This document shows positions 44,616-54,758 of a stretch of DNA of 64,000 nt, one piece after another; the first letter of the stretch is position 1, and every line of letters begins with the position of its first letter. Source of the stretch: Mycobacterium asiaticum (lineage in GTDB: Bacteria; Actinomycetota; Actinomycetes; Mycobacteriales; Mycobacteriaceae); NCBI RefSeq assembly GCF_001673365.1, contig NZ_LZLS01000132.1, forward strand, positions 1 through 64,000. The letters run 5' to 3'. The translations under genes and the position numbers were made by a program. The notes under the pieces are model-generated. The model searched no databases. It had not been told where the DNA came from and was given only the letters and a program-made list of their open reading frames with translations.

Positions 44616-47582
44616 TCAGTAGTGCGGCCGCGCGGCGGCCGGGAATCGATCCGTGTTCGCGGTGTCAGAATCACGCTGTCCGCTCTCCCCCAGCAAGGCA
44701 CGAACCGCCGGGCGCGGCCCGAACGGTCGAAGCATCTGGCTGGCCGGGCGGGTGCGAACCTGCGTTGGCCACCAGAACCAGCGACCCATCAGCGCCGCCA
44801 CCGACGGCATCATGAACGAACGCACGATCAAGGTGTCGAACAGCAGACCCAGCCCGATCGTCGTACCGACCTGGCCCATCACGATCAACGGACTGAAGAC
44901 GAATGACGCCATGGTGGCAGCGAACACCAGGCCCGCAGATGTCACCACCGCGCCCGTGCCCGCCATCGAACGAATGATTCCCGTCTTAAGTCCGGCATGT
45001 ATTTCTTCCTTGAACCGGGAGACCAGCAACAGGTTGTAGTCCGATCCCACCGCCAATAGCAAGATCACCGACATCGCCAGCACCATCCAGTGCAGTTCGA
45101 AGCCCAGGATGTCCTGCCACACCAGCACCGAAAGCCCGAATGAGGCGCCCAACGAGAGCAGCACCGTGCCCACGATGGTGATCGCGGCGACCAGACTTCG
45201 GGTGATGATCAGCATGATGATCAGGATCAGGCTCGCTGCGGAGATGCCGGCGATCATCAGGTCGTACTTGGACCCGTCGCGCATATCCTTGTAGACCGCA
45301 GCGGTGCCGCCGAGGTAGATCTTGGCGCCCTCCAGGGGAGTCCCCTTGATGGCTTCCTTCGCCGCGTTCTTGATCGGGTCAACATGCGAAATGCCTTCGG
45401 GTGTGGCGGGATCGCCCTCGTGGGAGATGATGAACCGCACCGCGTGCCCGTCGGGCGATAGGAACATCTTCAAGCCGCGCTTGAAATCGGGGTTGTCGAA
45501 AACTTCCGGCGGGATGTAGAAGGAGTCGTCGTTTCTGGCGGCGTCGAACGCCTGCCCCATGGCCGTGGAATTCTGGCTCATCACGTCCATCTGGTCATAC
45601 AGCGAAGACATCGAGCTGTGCATCGTCAGCATCATCGTCTTCATCGTCTTCATCGTCTCGATCATCGGCGGCATCTGCGCCAGCATTTGCGGCAACAACA
45701 CATCGAGCTGGTCGATCTGCTCAGCGAGCTGGTCGATCTTTTCGCTGAGCTGATCGATGCCGTCCAGAGCGTCGAACAGCGACCGCAACGTGTAGCAGAC
45801 GGGGATGTCGTAGCAGTGTCTTTCCCAGTAGAAGTAGCTTCGGATGGGCCGGAAGAAGTCGTCGAAGTTGGCGATCTGATCGCGCAGCTTGGCGGTGATG
45901 TCGTTCATCTCGTTGGTCAGGCCGTCCATCCGGTGGGTGACCGCTGCCATCTGTGAGGTGATGTTGTACATCCGCTGCATCGTGTCGATGGACTGCTGCA
46001 TCGCGTCGGCCTGCTTGAGCATGTCGTCCATGCGTTTGTGCATGTACTGCTGATTTTCCACCTGCGTGGTGTTCTGCATGCTGATCTGGAACGGAATCGA
46101 CGTGTGCTCGATCGGCTTGCCCAGCGGGCGCGTAATCGCCTGTACGCGTGCGATACCGGGCAGATGGAAGACTGCCTTGGCGATCCGGTCGATGACCAAC
46201 ATGTCGGCGGGATTGCGCATGTCGTGATCACTTTCGACCAGCAGCAATTCCGGATTCATCCGAGCATTGGAGAAATGCCGTTCGGCGGCGTCGTACCCGA
46301 CGTTGGCTAGTGTGCTCGCCGGCAGGTACGGGCGGCTGTCGTACTGCGTCTTGTAGCCGGGCAGCGCGAGCAGCCCGATTAGGGCGATGCCGATCGCGAC
46401 CGCCAGGATTGGGCCGGGCCAGCGCACGATCGCGGTGCCGACCCGCCGCCAGCCTCGGGTACGCATCGCGCGCTTGGGGTCGAAGAGGTGGAAACGGCTA
46501 CGGCTGCCCACGGCCAATATGGCCGGACCGAGGGTGAGCGCGGCGAGGACGGCAACAAGCATGCCCACGGCGCAAGGCACACCGAGTGATTGGAAATAGG
46601 GCAGCCTGGTGAAGCTTAGGCAATACATCGCCCCGGCGATGGTCAATCCGGACCCGAGCACCACGTGCGCGGTGCCGTGAAACATGGTGTAAAAGGCCGT
46701 TTCTCGATCCTCGCCGAGGGTTCGCGCCTCCTGGTACCGACCGAGGACAAAGATCGCGTAGTCGGTTCCGGCTGCGATGGCCATCAATACCAGCAGGTTC
46801 ACCGCGAACGTCGACAGCCCGATGATGTCGTTATGAGCCAGTAGCGCCACCACCTGCCGGGCCGCCATCAGCTCGATGATCACCATGACCAGCGTGATGA
46901 ACACCGTGATAATGGATCGGTAGACCCACAACAGCATCACGATGATCACGACAAAGGTGATGAGGGTGACCGTGATGACGCCTTTTTCGCCGGCGGACGA
47001 CTGGTCGGCGTTGAGTGCGGCCGCACCGGTGACATAAACGTGCAGTCCGGCCGGCGGGTGGGTCTCGTCGACGAGCTGGCGAATCGCTTTGACGGACTCG
47101 TTGGCTTTGGTTTCGCCCTGATTGCCGACCAGGTAGACCTGCACGTAGGCGGATTTGCCGTCGGTACTTTGGGATCCGGCCGCCGTGAGGGGATCACCCC
47201 AGAAGTCTTGGACGTGTTCGACGTGCTTGTGGTCCGCCTCGAGTTTCTTGATCAACTGGTCGTAGTAATGGTGCGCGTCGTCACCCAGTGGGTTGTCGCC
47301 CTCCAGCACGATCATGATCGAGCTGTCGGAGTGGAACTCGTTGAAGACCTTGCCCACGCGCATCATCGCCTGCATCGATGCCGCCTCTTTGGGGCTCATC
47401 GACACCGTATGTTCCTTGCCGACGACGTCGAGCGACGGGACAAAAATGCTGAGCACCACGATGAGCCCGACCCAGGCCAGCACGATCAAGCCGGCGAACT
47501 TGTACACCGCGTGGGCGAAACGCGGACTCGTCGGGAGTTCCGCATTCGGGTTCGGCGCCGCACTGTCCGGCAGGGTGCTCAT
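44616..47582 (-). CDS. RND transporter MmpL, MmpL5-like (extra copy)
   Basis: 988 aa. MmpL4/5 subfamily: 12 predicted membrane segments, two porter domains, a long periplasmic coiled-coil insert (about 480-690; [20 protein letters not shown]) and the conserved [11 protein letters not shown] Cys pair before it continues. Proton-relay Asp/Tyr residues are in [12 protein letters not shown] and [12 protein letters not shown]. Several stretches ([26 protein letters not shown]) look more like MmpL5 than MmpL4. Predicted exporter of siderophores or related lipids. Its ATG overlaps the mmpS stop (ATGA). Confidence 0.93.
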   Translation of the reverse strand: MSTLPDSAAPNPNAELPTSPRFAHAVYKFAGLIVLAWVGLIVVLSIFVPSLDVVGKEHTVSMSPKEAASMQAMMRVGKVFNEFHSDSSIMIVLEGDNPLGDDAHHYYDQLIKKLEADHKHVEHVQDFWGDPLTAAGSQSTDGKSAYVQVYLVGNQGETKANESVKAIRQLVDETHPPAGLHVYVTGAAALNADQSSAGEKGVITVTLITFVVIIVMLLWVYRSIITVFITLVMVIIELMAARQVVALLAHNDIIGLSTFAVNLLVLMAIAAGTDYAIFVLGRYQEARTLGEDRETAFYTMFHGTAHVVLGSGLTIAGAMYCLSFTRLPYFQSLGVPCAVGMLVAVLAALTLGPAILAVGSRSRFHLFDPKRAMRTRGWRRVGTAIVRWPGPILAVAIGIALIGLLALPGYKTQYDSRPYLPASTLANVGYDAAERHFSNARMNPELLLVESDHDMRNPADMLVIDRIAKAVFHLPGIARVQAITRPLGKPIEHTSIPFQISMQNTTQVENQQYMHKRMDDMLKQADAMQQSIDTMQRMYNITSQMAAVTHRMDGLTNEMNDITAKLRDQIANFDDFFRPIRSYFYWERHCYDIPVCYTLRSLFDALDGIDQLSEKIDQLAEQIDQLDVLLPQMLAQMPPMIETMKTMKTMMLTMHSSMSSLYDQMDVMSQNSTAMGQAFDAARNDDSFYIPPEVFDNPDFKRGLKMFLSPDGHAVRFIISHEGDPATPEGISHVDPIKNAAKEAIKGTPLEGAKIYLGGTAAVYKDMRDGSKYDLMIAGISAASLILIIMLIITRSLVAAITIVGTVLLSLGASFGLSVLVWQDILGFELHWMVLAMSVILLLAVGSDYNLLLVSRFKEEIHAGLKTGIIRSMAGTGAVVTSAGLVFAATMASFVFSPLIVMGQVGTTIGLGLLFDTLIVRSFMMPSVAALMGRWFWWPTQVRTRPASQMLRPFGPRPAVRALLGESGQRDSDTANTDRFPAAARPHY

Positions 47583-48025
47583 GCGGATTTCACAATGCAG
47601 AAGGTTTGCGCATTCACTCCGCTCGCCGACCTTTCATCTTTGACTTCGTCGTTCACGATGATCCGACAGCCGACCTGGTCGGTATTGACCTGCGCAATCA
47701 CGTTGACGCTCACCGACGGCAAGGTGGTGACGACAGAAAGGGTCCAGGGCAACGGCACGTGGCTGGCCTTCTGGGGCTGGGCATTGATGTCGAGGTAGTT
47801 GATGTCGGCCACGCTTCCCGGCGGCCCGTACACCTCGTAGACCACTTTTTTGGGATTGAACGGCTTGATGTCGTCGGCGCCTCCACTGGTGATGCCGCGG
47901 TTGTCGTGCTCGCCGAAAACCGTGCGCAGACGAAGCACGCAAAACGCCGCGACCGCGATCACGAGCGCTATCACCAGGACGATCCAGCCTCGCTTCACCG
48001 CGTTGGCAGGCGAAAACTTTGCCAC
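47579..48025 (-). CDS. MmpS accessory protein (extra copy)
   Basis: 148 aa, GTG start. One N-terminal membrane segment ([21 protein letters not shown]), then a periplasmic beta-domain with [21 protein letters not shown] and two Cys, in VGCRIIV and QTFCIVKSA, as in MmpS4/MmpS5. Partner of the MmpL encoded next. A candidate operator lies 120 bases upstream. M. tuberculosis has no second pair at this site. Confidence 0.92.
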   Translation of the reverse strand: MAKFSPANAVKRGWIVLVIALVIAVAAFCVLRLRTVFGEHDNRGITSGGADDIKPFNPKKVVYEVYGPPGSVADINYLDINAQPQKASHVPLPWTLSVVTTLPSVSVNVIAQVNTDQVGCRIIVNDEVKDERSASGVNAQTFCIVKSA

Positions 48026-48145
48026 CCGATCACCTTTCGCTTGCTAAGGGCGCGATCGCCGTTCCCCACTGCGGGAGAAGAAGTCGTCCGCAACACAGAC
48101 ACCAGGCAATGCTTTGCTGCACTAAGCATTCAAGACGCACCGGTA

Positions 48146-48165
48146 ACGTGACGCAAGTTACGATC
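48146..48165. promoter_or_regulatory. Candidate TetR operator, copy 1 (upstream of the extra mmpS gene)
   Basis: ACGTGACGCAAGTTACGATC matches the element upstream of mmpS4 at 15 of 20 positions. It lies within GTAAC-N9-GTTAC, itself nested in GCACCGG-N21-CCGGTGC (48137-48171). It is about 120 bases upstream of the mmpS start. Confidence 0.5.
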
Positions 48166-48199
48166 CGGTGCCGTTCACTGCGGGGCGCTCGCCGTGGCG

Positions 48200-48886
48200 T
48201 CATGGCGACCCCGAAATCAGACCGAGACAGGTGGCGGTCAACAGCCGGGTGAGCGCGGAGGCGAAGTCCAGATTCCACTCCGGCGGTAACACTTCCGGTT
48301 CCTCGGCGTAGGCATCGGTGAGCCGCTCCGGGGGGTTGGCGATCTGCCACAGCGTGGCGGCCAGCGAGTACGACGCCAGCAGCATGTCGAATGCACCGGA
48401 CCGTCCCAGTACCGGTAAGGCGCGTTCGACCGCCTCGGTGAGCGCGAGTACCGCCGCGGTGCTCGTCCGCTTGACTTCTACCACCCGGTCGACGTCGACT
48501 TCGTGCTCGAGATGCAGGTGCAGGTTGGCCAGCAGATCACAGAACAACGGGTCGGCCGCCAGTCCGTTGGCCAATGTCTCGGCCACTCTGGCCGGTGACA
48601 TCGGACCGGGCTCGTCCAACTGCCTGCATACGGTGTCCGACCAACGCTCCCATCCTTCGGCCGACAGGTGCAGTAGCACCTCCTTATGGGAGGTGAAGTA
48701 GCGGCGAACCGCCGAGTAGTGGATCCCGGCGCGGCTCGCGACCGCGGTCAAGGTCACCGAGGCGACACCGGTTTCCGACGCCAGGGACCGGGCAGCTTCC
48801 ATGAGCGCTGCAGCACGCTGCCGCTTGTTCTCCTCGGTGCGGGCGCGCCGGAAGCTGAGTTGCGCCACCGGCGAAGGATAACGCAC
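48200..48886 (-). CDS. TetR-family regulator (Rv0452-like)
   Basis: 228 aa, GTG start (a GTG six codons later is possible). HTH at about residues 35-70 (VTLTAVASRAGIHYSAVRRYF). Its C-terminal ligand domain has the TetR_C pattern of helices (LLHLSAEGWERW, FDMLLASYSLAATLWQIA). It lies between the two mmpS/mmpL pairs: divergent from mmpS4-mmpL4 and upstream of the extra pair on the same strand. Probably controls one or both. Confidence 0.9.
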   Translation of the reverse strand: MRYPSPVAQLSFRRARTEENKRQRAAALMEAARSLASETGVASVTLTAVASRAGIHYSAVRRYFTSHKEVLLHLSAEGWERWSDTVCRQLDEPGPMSPARVAETLANGLAADPLFCDLLANLHLHLEHEVDVDRVVEVKRTSTAAVLALTEAVERALPVLGRSGAFDMLLASYSLAATLWQIANPPERLTDAYAEEPEVLPPEWNLDFASALTRLLTATCLGLISGSP

Positions 48887-48913
48887 ATGGCGTGATTTGT
48901 GGGCGCAAACGGA

Positions 48914-48941
48914 TTGTTACGCACGTGATGGGCGTTACAAT
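48914..48941 (+). promoter_or_regulatory. Candidate SigA-type promoter for mmpS4
   Basis: TTGTTA, 16 bases, then TACAAT. The -10 fits the mycobacterial TANNNT core well. Transcription from here would leave a leader of about 200 bases before mmpS4, with the IdeR-like site inside it. It overlaps the shared 20-bp element, as an operator should. Confidence 0.5.
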
Positions 48942-48942
48942 C
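48923..48942. promoter_or_regulatory. Candidate TetR operator, copy 2 (mmpS4/TetR gap)
   Basis: ACGTGATGGGCGTTACAATC, 15/20 identical to copy 1. It overlaps a near-palindrome TTGTTACGC-N9-GCGTTACAA (8 of 9 pairs) and the predicted -10 box. It lies between the divergent TetR and mmpS4 genes. Confidence 0.5.
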
Positions 48943-48992
48943 ATGTCCCGAATGGAAGGAGCCGGGGGTGCCGTGTCGCAACCGTGATTTAC

Positions 48993-49011
48993 TTAGGTAA
49001 GCCTTGGTTGC
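48993..49011. promoter_or_regulatory. Candidate IdeR (iron box) half-site upstream of mmpS4
   Basis: TTAGGTAAGCCTTGGTTGC matches the consensus TTAGGTTAGGCTAACCTAA at about 11 of 19 positions; the first half (TTAGGTAAGCCT) is close and the second is poor. mmpS4-mmpL4 is iron-regulated through IdeR in M. tuberculosis, which raises the odds. Confidence 0.45.
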
Positions 49012-49143
49012 GTTCCTGCCGTGCGCTGCCGCATCGCGCAGTGCGGCGATCTACCGATCGAACAATTTCCAGACGACTTCCGGGGGCGGGTAACGTCCGC
49101 TCCGAACGGACCAACCGGTTGAAAGGGTCCTGAAATTTTCAAG

Positions 49144-49566
49144 TTGCTGTCGCGGACGTGGATCCCACTCGTCGTGCTGGTCGTGTTGGCCACCGGCGCG
49201 TTCGTGGTCATCCGCGTCCACGGCTACTTCGGCTCGGAGAAGCGGGAGTCCTATGCGGACAGCAACCTGAAAAACCCTGACCCGTTCAACCCGAAGCGGA
49301 TCGTCTACGAGGTGTTCGGGCCCCCTGGGACGGTGGCGAACATCAGCTATTTCGACGTCAATGCGGACCCGCAGCACGTCGACGGAGCAGTTCTACCCTG
49401 GTCGCTGCACATCAGCACCACGAAGGCGGCGATGGTGGGCAATCTGATGGCCCAGGGCGACAGCAATAGCATCGGGTGCCGGATCTTGATCGACGACGTG
49501 GTCAAGGCCGAGCGAATCTCCAACCAGGTCAACGCATTTACCTTCTGTCTGGTGAAATCCGCGTGA
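49144..49566 (+). CDS. mmpS4: MmpS4 accessory protein
   Basis: 140 aa. [20 protein letters not shown] matches M. tuberculosis MmpS4 (MLMRTWIPLVILVVV). One membrane segment, then the periplasmic domain [21 protein letters not shown] with Cys in IGCRILID and TFCLVKSA. It assists MmpL4 in siderophore export. The start here is TTG in place of the ATG of M. tuberculosis; no good ribosome site is visible. Its stop overlaps mmpL4 (GTGA). Confidence 0.94.
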   Translation: MLSRTWIPLVVLVVLATGAFVVIRVHGYFGSEKRESYADSNLKNPDPFNPKRIVYEVFGPPGTVANISYFDVNADPQHVDGAVLPWSLHISTTKAAMVGNLMAQGDSNSIGCRILIDDVVKAERISNQVNAFTFCLVKSA

Positions 49567-52481
49567 GCACCACCTATTACGGCGCACCCGCCGCCCCTGA
49601 AAGCCCCGAAAGCGCTGCAGGCCAAACCCACCGCCCGTTCATCCCGAGGATGATCCATGCGCTCGCCGTGCCGATCATCCTGTTCTGGCTGGTGGTCGTG
49701 GTGCTGCTCAGCGTGTTCGTCCCATCGCTGGAAATCGTGGGCCAGCAACGCGCGGTCTCATTGAGCCCGAAGGATGCACCGTCGTTTGTGGCGTTGCGGC
49801 ACATCGGTAGCGCCTTCAAGGAGGGCGACACCGACAGTTTCGGGATGATCGTCCTGGAAAGCGACAAACAGCTCGGCGACGACGCACACCGGTACTACGA
49901 CACCGTGATTCGCAAACTGCGCGAAGACAAGAAACACGTGCTGAGCATCCAGGACTTCTGGGGCGATCCACTGACCGCCGCGGGTGCGCAGAGCAACGAC
50001 GCCAAGGCGGTGACGGTCCAAGTCATCCTCGCCGGCAACCAGGGCGAGCAGCTGGCCAACGAATCCGTGGAAGCCGTGCGCGCAATCGTGGACAGCGTCC
50101 CGGCGCCCCCGGGCATCAAGGCTTATGTCACCGGGGCTTCGGCCCTGGCCGCCGACCTGCATAAGAGCGGCGACAGATCGATGGCCAAGATCACCATCAC
50201 CACGGTCCTGGTGATTCTGATCATGCTGATGTTCATCTATCGGTCACCGTTCACCGTGATCCTGCTGCTGCTCACCGTCGGCATCGAATTGGCGGCGGCG
50301 CGAGGTGCCGTGGCGGTATTGGGGCACAACGACCTGATCGGACTTTCGACGTTCGCGGTCAGCCTGCTGACCTCGTTGGCGATCGCGGCCGGGACCGACT
50401 ACGGAATTTTCATCATCGGCCGATATCAGGAGGCTCGGCAGGCCGGTGAGGACCGCGAGTCGGCGTTCTACACCATGTGGCACGGCACCGCCCACGTCAT
50501 CCTGGGATCCGGTCTGACAATCGCGGGTGCGACGTTCTGCCTGAGCATGGCCCGGATGCCCTATTTCCAGACGCTGGGCATTCCCTGCGCGGTGGGCATG
50601 TTGGTCGCCGTAATCGTCGCGCTGACCCTGGGCCCCGCCGTCCTCGTGGTGGGCAGCCGGTTCGGGGTCTTCGACCCCAAACGCGTGCTGTCGGTGCGGG
50701 GTTGGCGACGGGTGGGCACCGCGGTGGTTCGCTGGCCGCTACCCATCCTGGCGGTCACCTTCGCGATCGCGCTGATCGGCCTGGTCACGCTGCCCGGCTA
50801 TCGGCCCAGCTATGACGACCGCGCCTATCTGCCTTCCTTCATCCCCGCCAACCAGGGCTTCGAGGTCGCCGACCGGCACTTCTCCCAGGCTCGGATGAAG
50901 CCGGAAATTCTGATGATCGAGTCCGATCACGACATGCGCAATCCGGCCGACTTCCTGATACTGGACAAGCTGGCCAAAGGCATCTTCCGGGTGCCGGGGA
51001 TTTCTCGCGTCCAGGCGATCACCAGGCCCGACGGAACGACGATGGACCACACCTCGATCCCGTTCCAGATGAGCATGCAAAACGCCGGTCAAATGCAAGC
51101 GCTGCGATATCAGCGTGAGCGGATGGACGACATGCTCAAGCAGGCCGACGAGATGACCAAGACGATCGGGCTGATGCAACAGATGTACGGCCTGATGACC
51201 AAACTTGTTGGGGTCACCCACAAGATGGTCGGCGACACCGAAGAGATGCAGGCGATCACCAACGAGTTGCGCGACAAGATCGCCAACTTCGACGACTTCT
51301 TCCGGCCGATTCGCGCCTACTTCTATTGGGAGAAGCACTGTTTCGATATTCCGGTCTGCTGGACCTTCCGGTCGCTGTTCGACGCCCTCGACGGTATCGA
51401 CGCCATCGACGAGAAGCTGAACGTTCTGGTCGGTGACATCAAACAACTCGACGTGCTGATGCCGCAGATGATCGCGACGTTCCCGCCGATGATCGAAACC
51501 ATGGTGAGCATGCGGACCATGATGCTGACGATGCACAGCACCATGTCCGGCATCTTCTCCCAAATGGACGAAATGAGCGACAACGCAACGGCAATGGGCC
51601 ACGCGTTCGACGCCGCCAAGAACGACGACTCGTTCTATCTGCCGCCCGAGGTGTTCAAGAACGAGGACTTCAAGCGGGCGATGAAGAACTTCCTGTCCGA
51701 GGACGGGCGTGCGGCGCGGTTCATCATCCTGCACCGCGGCGACCCGGCCTCCCCCGAAGGAATCGCCAGCATCGACAAGATCCGTACCGCGGCAGAAGAA
51801 TCCCTCAAGGGAACGCCGTTGGAGGACGCCAAGATCTACCTGGCTGGGACGGGCGCCGTCTTCAAGGACATCTCCGACGGCGCCAAATGGGATCTGGTGA
51901 TCGCGGGCATCTCGTCGCTGTGCCTGATTTTCATCATCATGCTGATCCTGACGCGCGCTTTTGTGGCCGCCGCGGTCATCGTGGGGACGGTGGCGATTTC
52001 GCTGGGCGCCTCGTTCGGCCTCTCAGTGTTGGTGTGGCAGCACATCTTTGGCGTGCCCCTGCACTGGCTGGTGCTCGCGATGTCGGTCATCGTGCTGCTG
52101 GCGGTGGGATCTGACTACAACTTGCTGTTGGTGTCCCGCTTCAAACAGGAGATACACGCCGGCCTCAATACCGGGATCATCCGGTCGATGGGCGGGACCG
52201 GCAAAGTGGTGACCAATGCGGGCCTGGTGTTCGCCTTCACCATGGCGTCGATGATCATCGGCGACGCGCGGATGATCGGCCAGGTGGGTACCACCATCGG
52301 GTTGGGTCTGCTGTTCGACACGTTGATCGTGCGTGCGTTCATGACGCCGTCCATCGCCGCACTGCTCGGCCGGTGGTTCTGGTGGCCGATGCGGGTACGC
52401 ACCCGTCCCGCCCGCAACCCGGCACTACCCCCCGAGCGACACCCCACCGATCGATCGCTGGCGCTGAGCGGCGAACGCTAG
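49563..52481 (+). CDS. mmpL4: RND transporter MmpL4
   Basis: 972 aa from GTG ([14 protein letters not shown]). Exports mycobactin and carboxymycobactin with MmpS4, and is partly redundant with MmpL5. Same architecture: 12 membrane segments, porter domains, the coiled-coil insert ([18 protein letters not shown]), the Cys pair in [11 protein letters not shown], and Asp/Tyr relay in [12 protein letters not shown] and [12 protein letters not shown]. Overall it follows the M. tuberculosis MmpL4 sequence closely. GTGA overlap with mmpS4. Confidence 0.95.
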   Translation: MSTTYYGAPAAPESPESAAGQTHRPFIPRMIHALAVPIILFWLVVVVLLSVFVPSLEIVGQQRAVSLSPKDAPSFVALRHIGSAFKEGDTDSFGMIVLESDKQLGDDAHRYYDTVIRKLREDKKHVLSIQDFWGDPLTAAGAQSNDAKAVTVQVILAGNQGEQLANESVEAVRAIVDSVPAPPGIKAYVTGASALAADLHKSGDRSMAKITITTVLVILIMLMFIYRSPFTVILLLLTVGIELAAARGAVAVLGHNDLIGLSTFAVSLLTSLAIAAGTDYGIFIIGRYQEARQAGEDRESAFYTMWHGTAHVILGSGLTIAGATFCLSMARMPYFQTLGIPCAVGMLVAVIVALTLGPAVLVVGSRFGVFDPKRVLSVRGWRRVGTAVVRWPLPILAVTFAIALIGLVTLPGYRPSYDDRAYLPSFIPANQGFEVADRHFSQARMKPEILMIESDHDMRNPADFLILDKLAKGIFRVPGISRVQAITRPDGTTMDHTSIPFQMSMQNAGQMQALRYQRERMDDMLKQADEMTKTIGLMQQMYGLMTKLVGVTHKMVGDTEEMQAITNELRDKIANFDDFFRPIRAYFYWEKHCFDIPVCWTFRSLFDALDGIDAIDEKLNVLVGDIKQLDVLMPQMIATFPPMIETMVSMRTMMLTMHSTMSGIFSQMDEMSDNATAMGHAFDAAKNDDSFYLPPEVFKNEDFKRAMKNFLSEDGRAARFIILHRGDPASPEGIASIDKIRTAAEESLKGTPLEDAKIYLAGTGAVFKDISDGAKWDLVIAGISSLCLIFIIMLILTRAFVAAAVIVGTVAISLGASFGLSVLVWQHIFGVPLHWLVLAMSVIVLLAVGSDYNLLLVSRFKQEIHAGLNTGIIRSMGGTGKVVTNAGLVFAFTMASMIIGDARMIGQVGTTIGLGLLFDTLIVRAFMTPSIAALLGRWFWWPMRVRTRPARNPALPPERHPTDRSLALSGER

Positions 52482-52514
52482 GCGCTCGCCTTGCGCCGAA
52501 CTTGAAGCTGGCCG

Positions 52515-52541
52515 CCGTCCGAGCGGCGGGCCACTCCGAAT
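52515..52541 (+). promoter_or_regulatory. Candidate SigK-type promoter upstream of the DUF1295-sigK-rskA operon
   Basis: CCGTCC, 15 bases, then CCGAAT, close to the SigK elements CCATCC and CCGAAT known from M. tuberculosis (there with a slightly longer spacer, as I recall). It lies about 110 bases upstream of the first gene. Would permit autoregulation of sigK. Confidence 0.45.
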
Positions 52542-52650
52542 AACAGGTATGCAGCAAAAGTCACAGACGTCGGGTAGCAGCGCTACGTCGAGATAAGTTG
52601 ATGCAGCTAGGGTTTGACGAGGTGTTCGGAGTCGAGCGCAGGGGTGTGCG

Positions 52651-53445
52651 ATGAGCGAAGCAGACATCCTGGCGGTGACGGGGGGCTCCCTTGCGGCGGT
52701 CGCCGCGGTCCATGCGGTCACGTTCGCAGTCGGCCGCAAGATCGGCCGCTATAACGTCGTCGACATTGCGTGGGGAGTCGGTTTCGTCGCCGTGGCAGCG
52801 GTATGCGCCCTGCTCGGCAACGGAGACGCGACCCGGCGCTGGGTGCTGTTGGCACTGGTATCGGTCTGGGGCCTGCGGCTGAGTCGGCACATCCACCGCA
52901 AGACGGCCGGTGCCGGCGAGGATCGCCGCTACGCCGATTTACTGCGCGGCGCCACAGTGGGCCAGGTGATACGCAAAGTCTTCCTGTTGCAGGGCTTCCT
53001 GACGATGTTCGTTTCCTTCCCGTTGCAGCTGTCGGCGGTCTCCGGCCCGACCCCGACACCGTTGCTTCCCGTCACTGCGCTGGGGCTGGCGGTCTGGCTG
53101 CTCGGTTTCATCTTCGAGGCGGTGGGCGACCAGCAGTTGCGGAAGTTCAAGTCCGATCCGTCCCATCGCGGGAGGATCATGGACCGCAGTCTGTGGGCCT
53201 GGACGCGCCACCCCAACTATTTCGGCGACGCCTGTGTGTGGTGGGGGTTGTGGCTGATCACCGTCACCGGGTGGGTGCCGCTGACCACGGTGGTCTCACC
53301 ACTGGTGATGACCTACTTCCTGGTCGACGTCAGCGGAGCCCGGCTCACCGAGAAGTACCTGAAGAGCCGCCCGGGTTACGCTGAATACCAAAGGCGTACA
53401 GCATATTTCGTACCGCGTCCGCCTGGATCGGTACGTCGGTCATGA
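52651..53445 (+). CDS. DUF1295 membrane protein (Rv0446c-like)
   Basis: 264 aa. Five or six hydrophobic segments. The DUF1295/steroid 5-alpha-reductase-like C-terminal motif is clear: LWAWTRHPNYFGDACVWWGLW then SGARLTEKYLKSRPGYAEYQRRT. Such proteins are NADPH-dependent reductases or methyltransferase-like membrane enzymes of lipid metabolism; the substrate is unknown. ATG start with a GGGG-type ribosome site. Part of the sigK operon, 33 bases upstream of sigK. Confidence 0.9.
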   Translation: MSEADILAVTGGSLAAVAAVHAVTFAVGRKIGRYNVVDIAWGVGFVAVAAVCALLGNGDATRRWVLLALVSVWGLRLSRHIHRKTAGAGEDRRYADLLRGATVGQVIRKVFLLQGFLTMFVSFPLQLSAVSGPTPTPLLPVTALGLAVWLLGFIFEAVGDQQLRKFKSDPSHRGRIMDRSLWAWTRHPNYFGDACVWWGLWLITVTGWVPLTTVVSPLVMTYFLVDVSGARLTEKYLKSRPGYAEYQRRTAYFVPRPPGSVRRS

Positions 53446-53478
53446 CTGGCACGCAAGCTGACGTTAGGCTACCGATCG

Positions 53479-54042
53479 ATGACCGGACCGTCGCAGCCCA
53501 GCGGCAACCTGGACGCATTGCTGCGCCGGGTCGCCCGCGGGGACAACGCCGCGTTCGCCGCGTTCTACGACCAGACGAAAACCCGCGTGTACGGACTGGT
53601 GACCAGGGTGCTGCGTGATGCCGGTTACAGCGAGGAAACCACCCAGGAGATCTACCTCGAGGTGTGGCGGACGGCATCGGAGTTCGATTCCGCCCGGGGT
53701 TCCGCGCAGGCTTGGCTGCTGACCATGGCGCACCGGCGTGCCATCGACCGGGTACGCAGCGAGCAGGCGGGTACTCAACGCGAATCACGTTATGGCATAG
53801 CTAATCTCGAGCCGGACGTCGACGTCGTCGCGGACTCGGCGATCATCGGCGACGAACGCCGCCGGGTACTGCGATGCTTGGAGGCACTGACCGACGCGCA
53901 GCGCCAGTGCATCGAAATGGCCTACTACGGCGGGCTCACGTATGCCGAAGTGTCACAGCGGTTGTCCGCCAACCTTTCCACGGTCAAGTCGCGCATGCGC
54001 GATGCGCTACGCGGCCTACGCAATTGCCTGGACGTGTCATGA
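53479..54042 (+). CDS. sigK: ECF sigma factor SigK
   Basis: 187 aa. Region 2 (about 28-95: [30 protein letters not shown]) and region 4 (about 133-182: [36 protein letters not shown]). Directs transcription of mpt70/mpt83 and its own operon in M. tuberculosis; redox control acts through RskA. The ATG start is intact. Overlaps rskA by four bases (ATGA). Confidence 0.96.
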   Translation: MTGPSQPSGNLDALLRRVARGDNAAFAAFYDQTKTRVYGLVTRVLRDAGYSEETTQEIYLEVWRTASEFDSARGSAQAWLLTMAHRRAIDRVRSEQAGTQRESRYGIANLEPDVDVVADSAIIGDERRRVLRCLEALTDAQRQCIEMAYYGGLTYAEVSQRLSANLSTVKSRMRDALRGLRNCLDVS

Positions 54043-54746
54043 CCGAACCGACCGACTTCGAGCTGCTGGAACTGGCGACGCCATACGCGCTGCACGCCAT
54101 GTCCGATGCGGAGCGCGCCGACGTTGACCGGCGGGTAGCGGCCGCTCCCGCGACGGTGGCCGCGGCCTTCACCGATGAAGTGCGCGCCGTCCGCGAGACG
54201 ATGGCGGTGCTGGCCGCGGCGAACACAGCCGAACCGCCGGAGCACCTACGCGCGGCCGTGCTCGCTGACGCCGCCGACCAGGCGAGTCCGGGCCGTCGTC
54301 GTAAATCACCTTGGCGCACAACGGTATTGGCTGCCGCAGCGGCAGTTGCCATCGGGTTGGCGGGCTTCGGCCTGGGCGTGCTGGCTCGACCGCACACCAC
54401 CCAAACGGTCGCCGAGCAGGTGATGTCCGCCCCGGATATGAGGTCGGTCAGCAGTTCCTTGGGCCCGGGCACGGCGACCGTGATGTTCTCACGCGACCGC
54501 AATGCCGGCGTGCTGGTGATGAATGATGTGCCGCCACCGTCGGCGGGCACCGTTTACCAGATGTGGCTGATCGGCGCCGACGGCCCCAAGTCCGCGGGGA
54601 CCATGGGCCCAGGCGCAGTGCAGCCGACCACGATGGCGACGCTAAGCAACCTCGACACAGGCAGAATGCTGGCTTTCACGGTCGAACCGGGCGCCGGATC
54701 GCCACAGCCGACCACCCCGATCCTGGCTCAGCTGCCGCTCAGATAG
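54039..54746 (+). CDS. rskA: Anti-sigma-K factor RskA
   Basis: 235 aa. A cytoplasmic N-terminal domain (1-85, with [20 protein letters not shown]) binds SigK; one membrane segment ([22 protein letters not shown], about 91-112); a periplasmic domain with the RskA motif [21 protein letters not shown]. Regulated proteolysis of RskA frees SigK. Translationally coupled to sigK. Confidence 0.95.
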   Translation: MTEPTDFELLELATPYALHAMSDAERADVDRRVAAAPATVAAAFTDEVRAVRETMAVLAAANTAEPPEHLRAAVLADAADQASPGRRRKSPWRTTVLAAAAAVAIGLAGFGLGVLARPHTTQTVAEQVMSAPDMRSVSSSLGPGTATVMFSRDRNAGVLVMNDVPPPSAGTVYQMWLIGADGPKSAGTMGPGAVQPTTMATLSNLDTGRMLAFTVEPGAGSPQPTTPILAQLPLR

Positions 54747-54758
54747 CGCCCGAAATCG

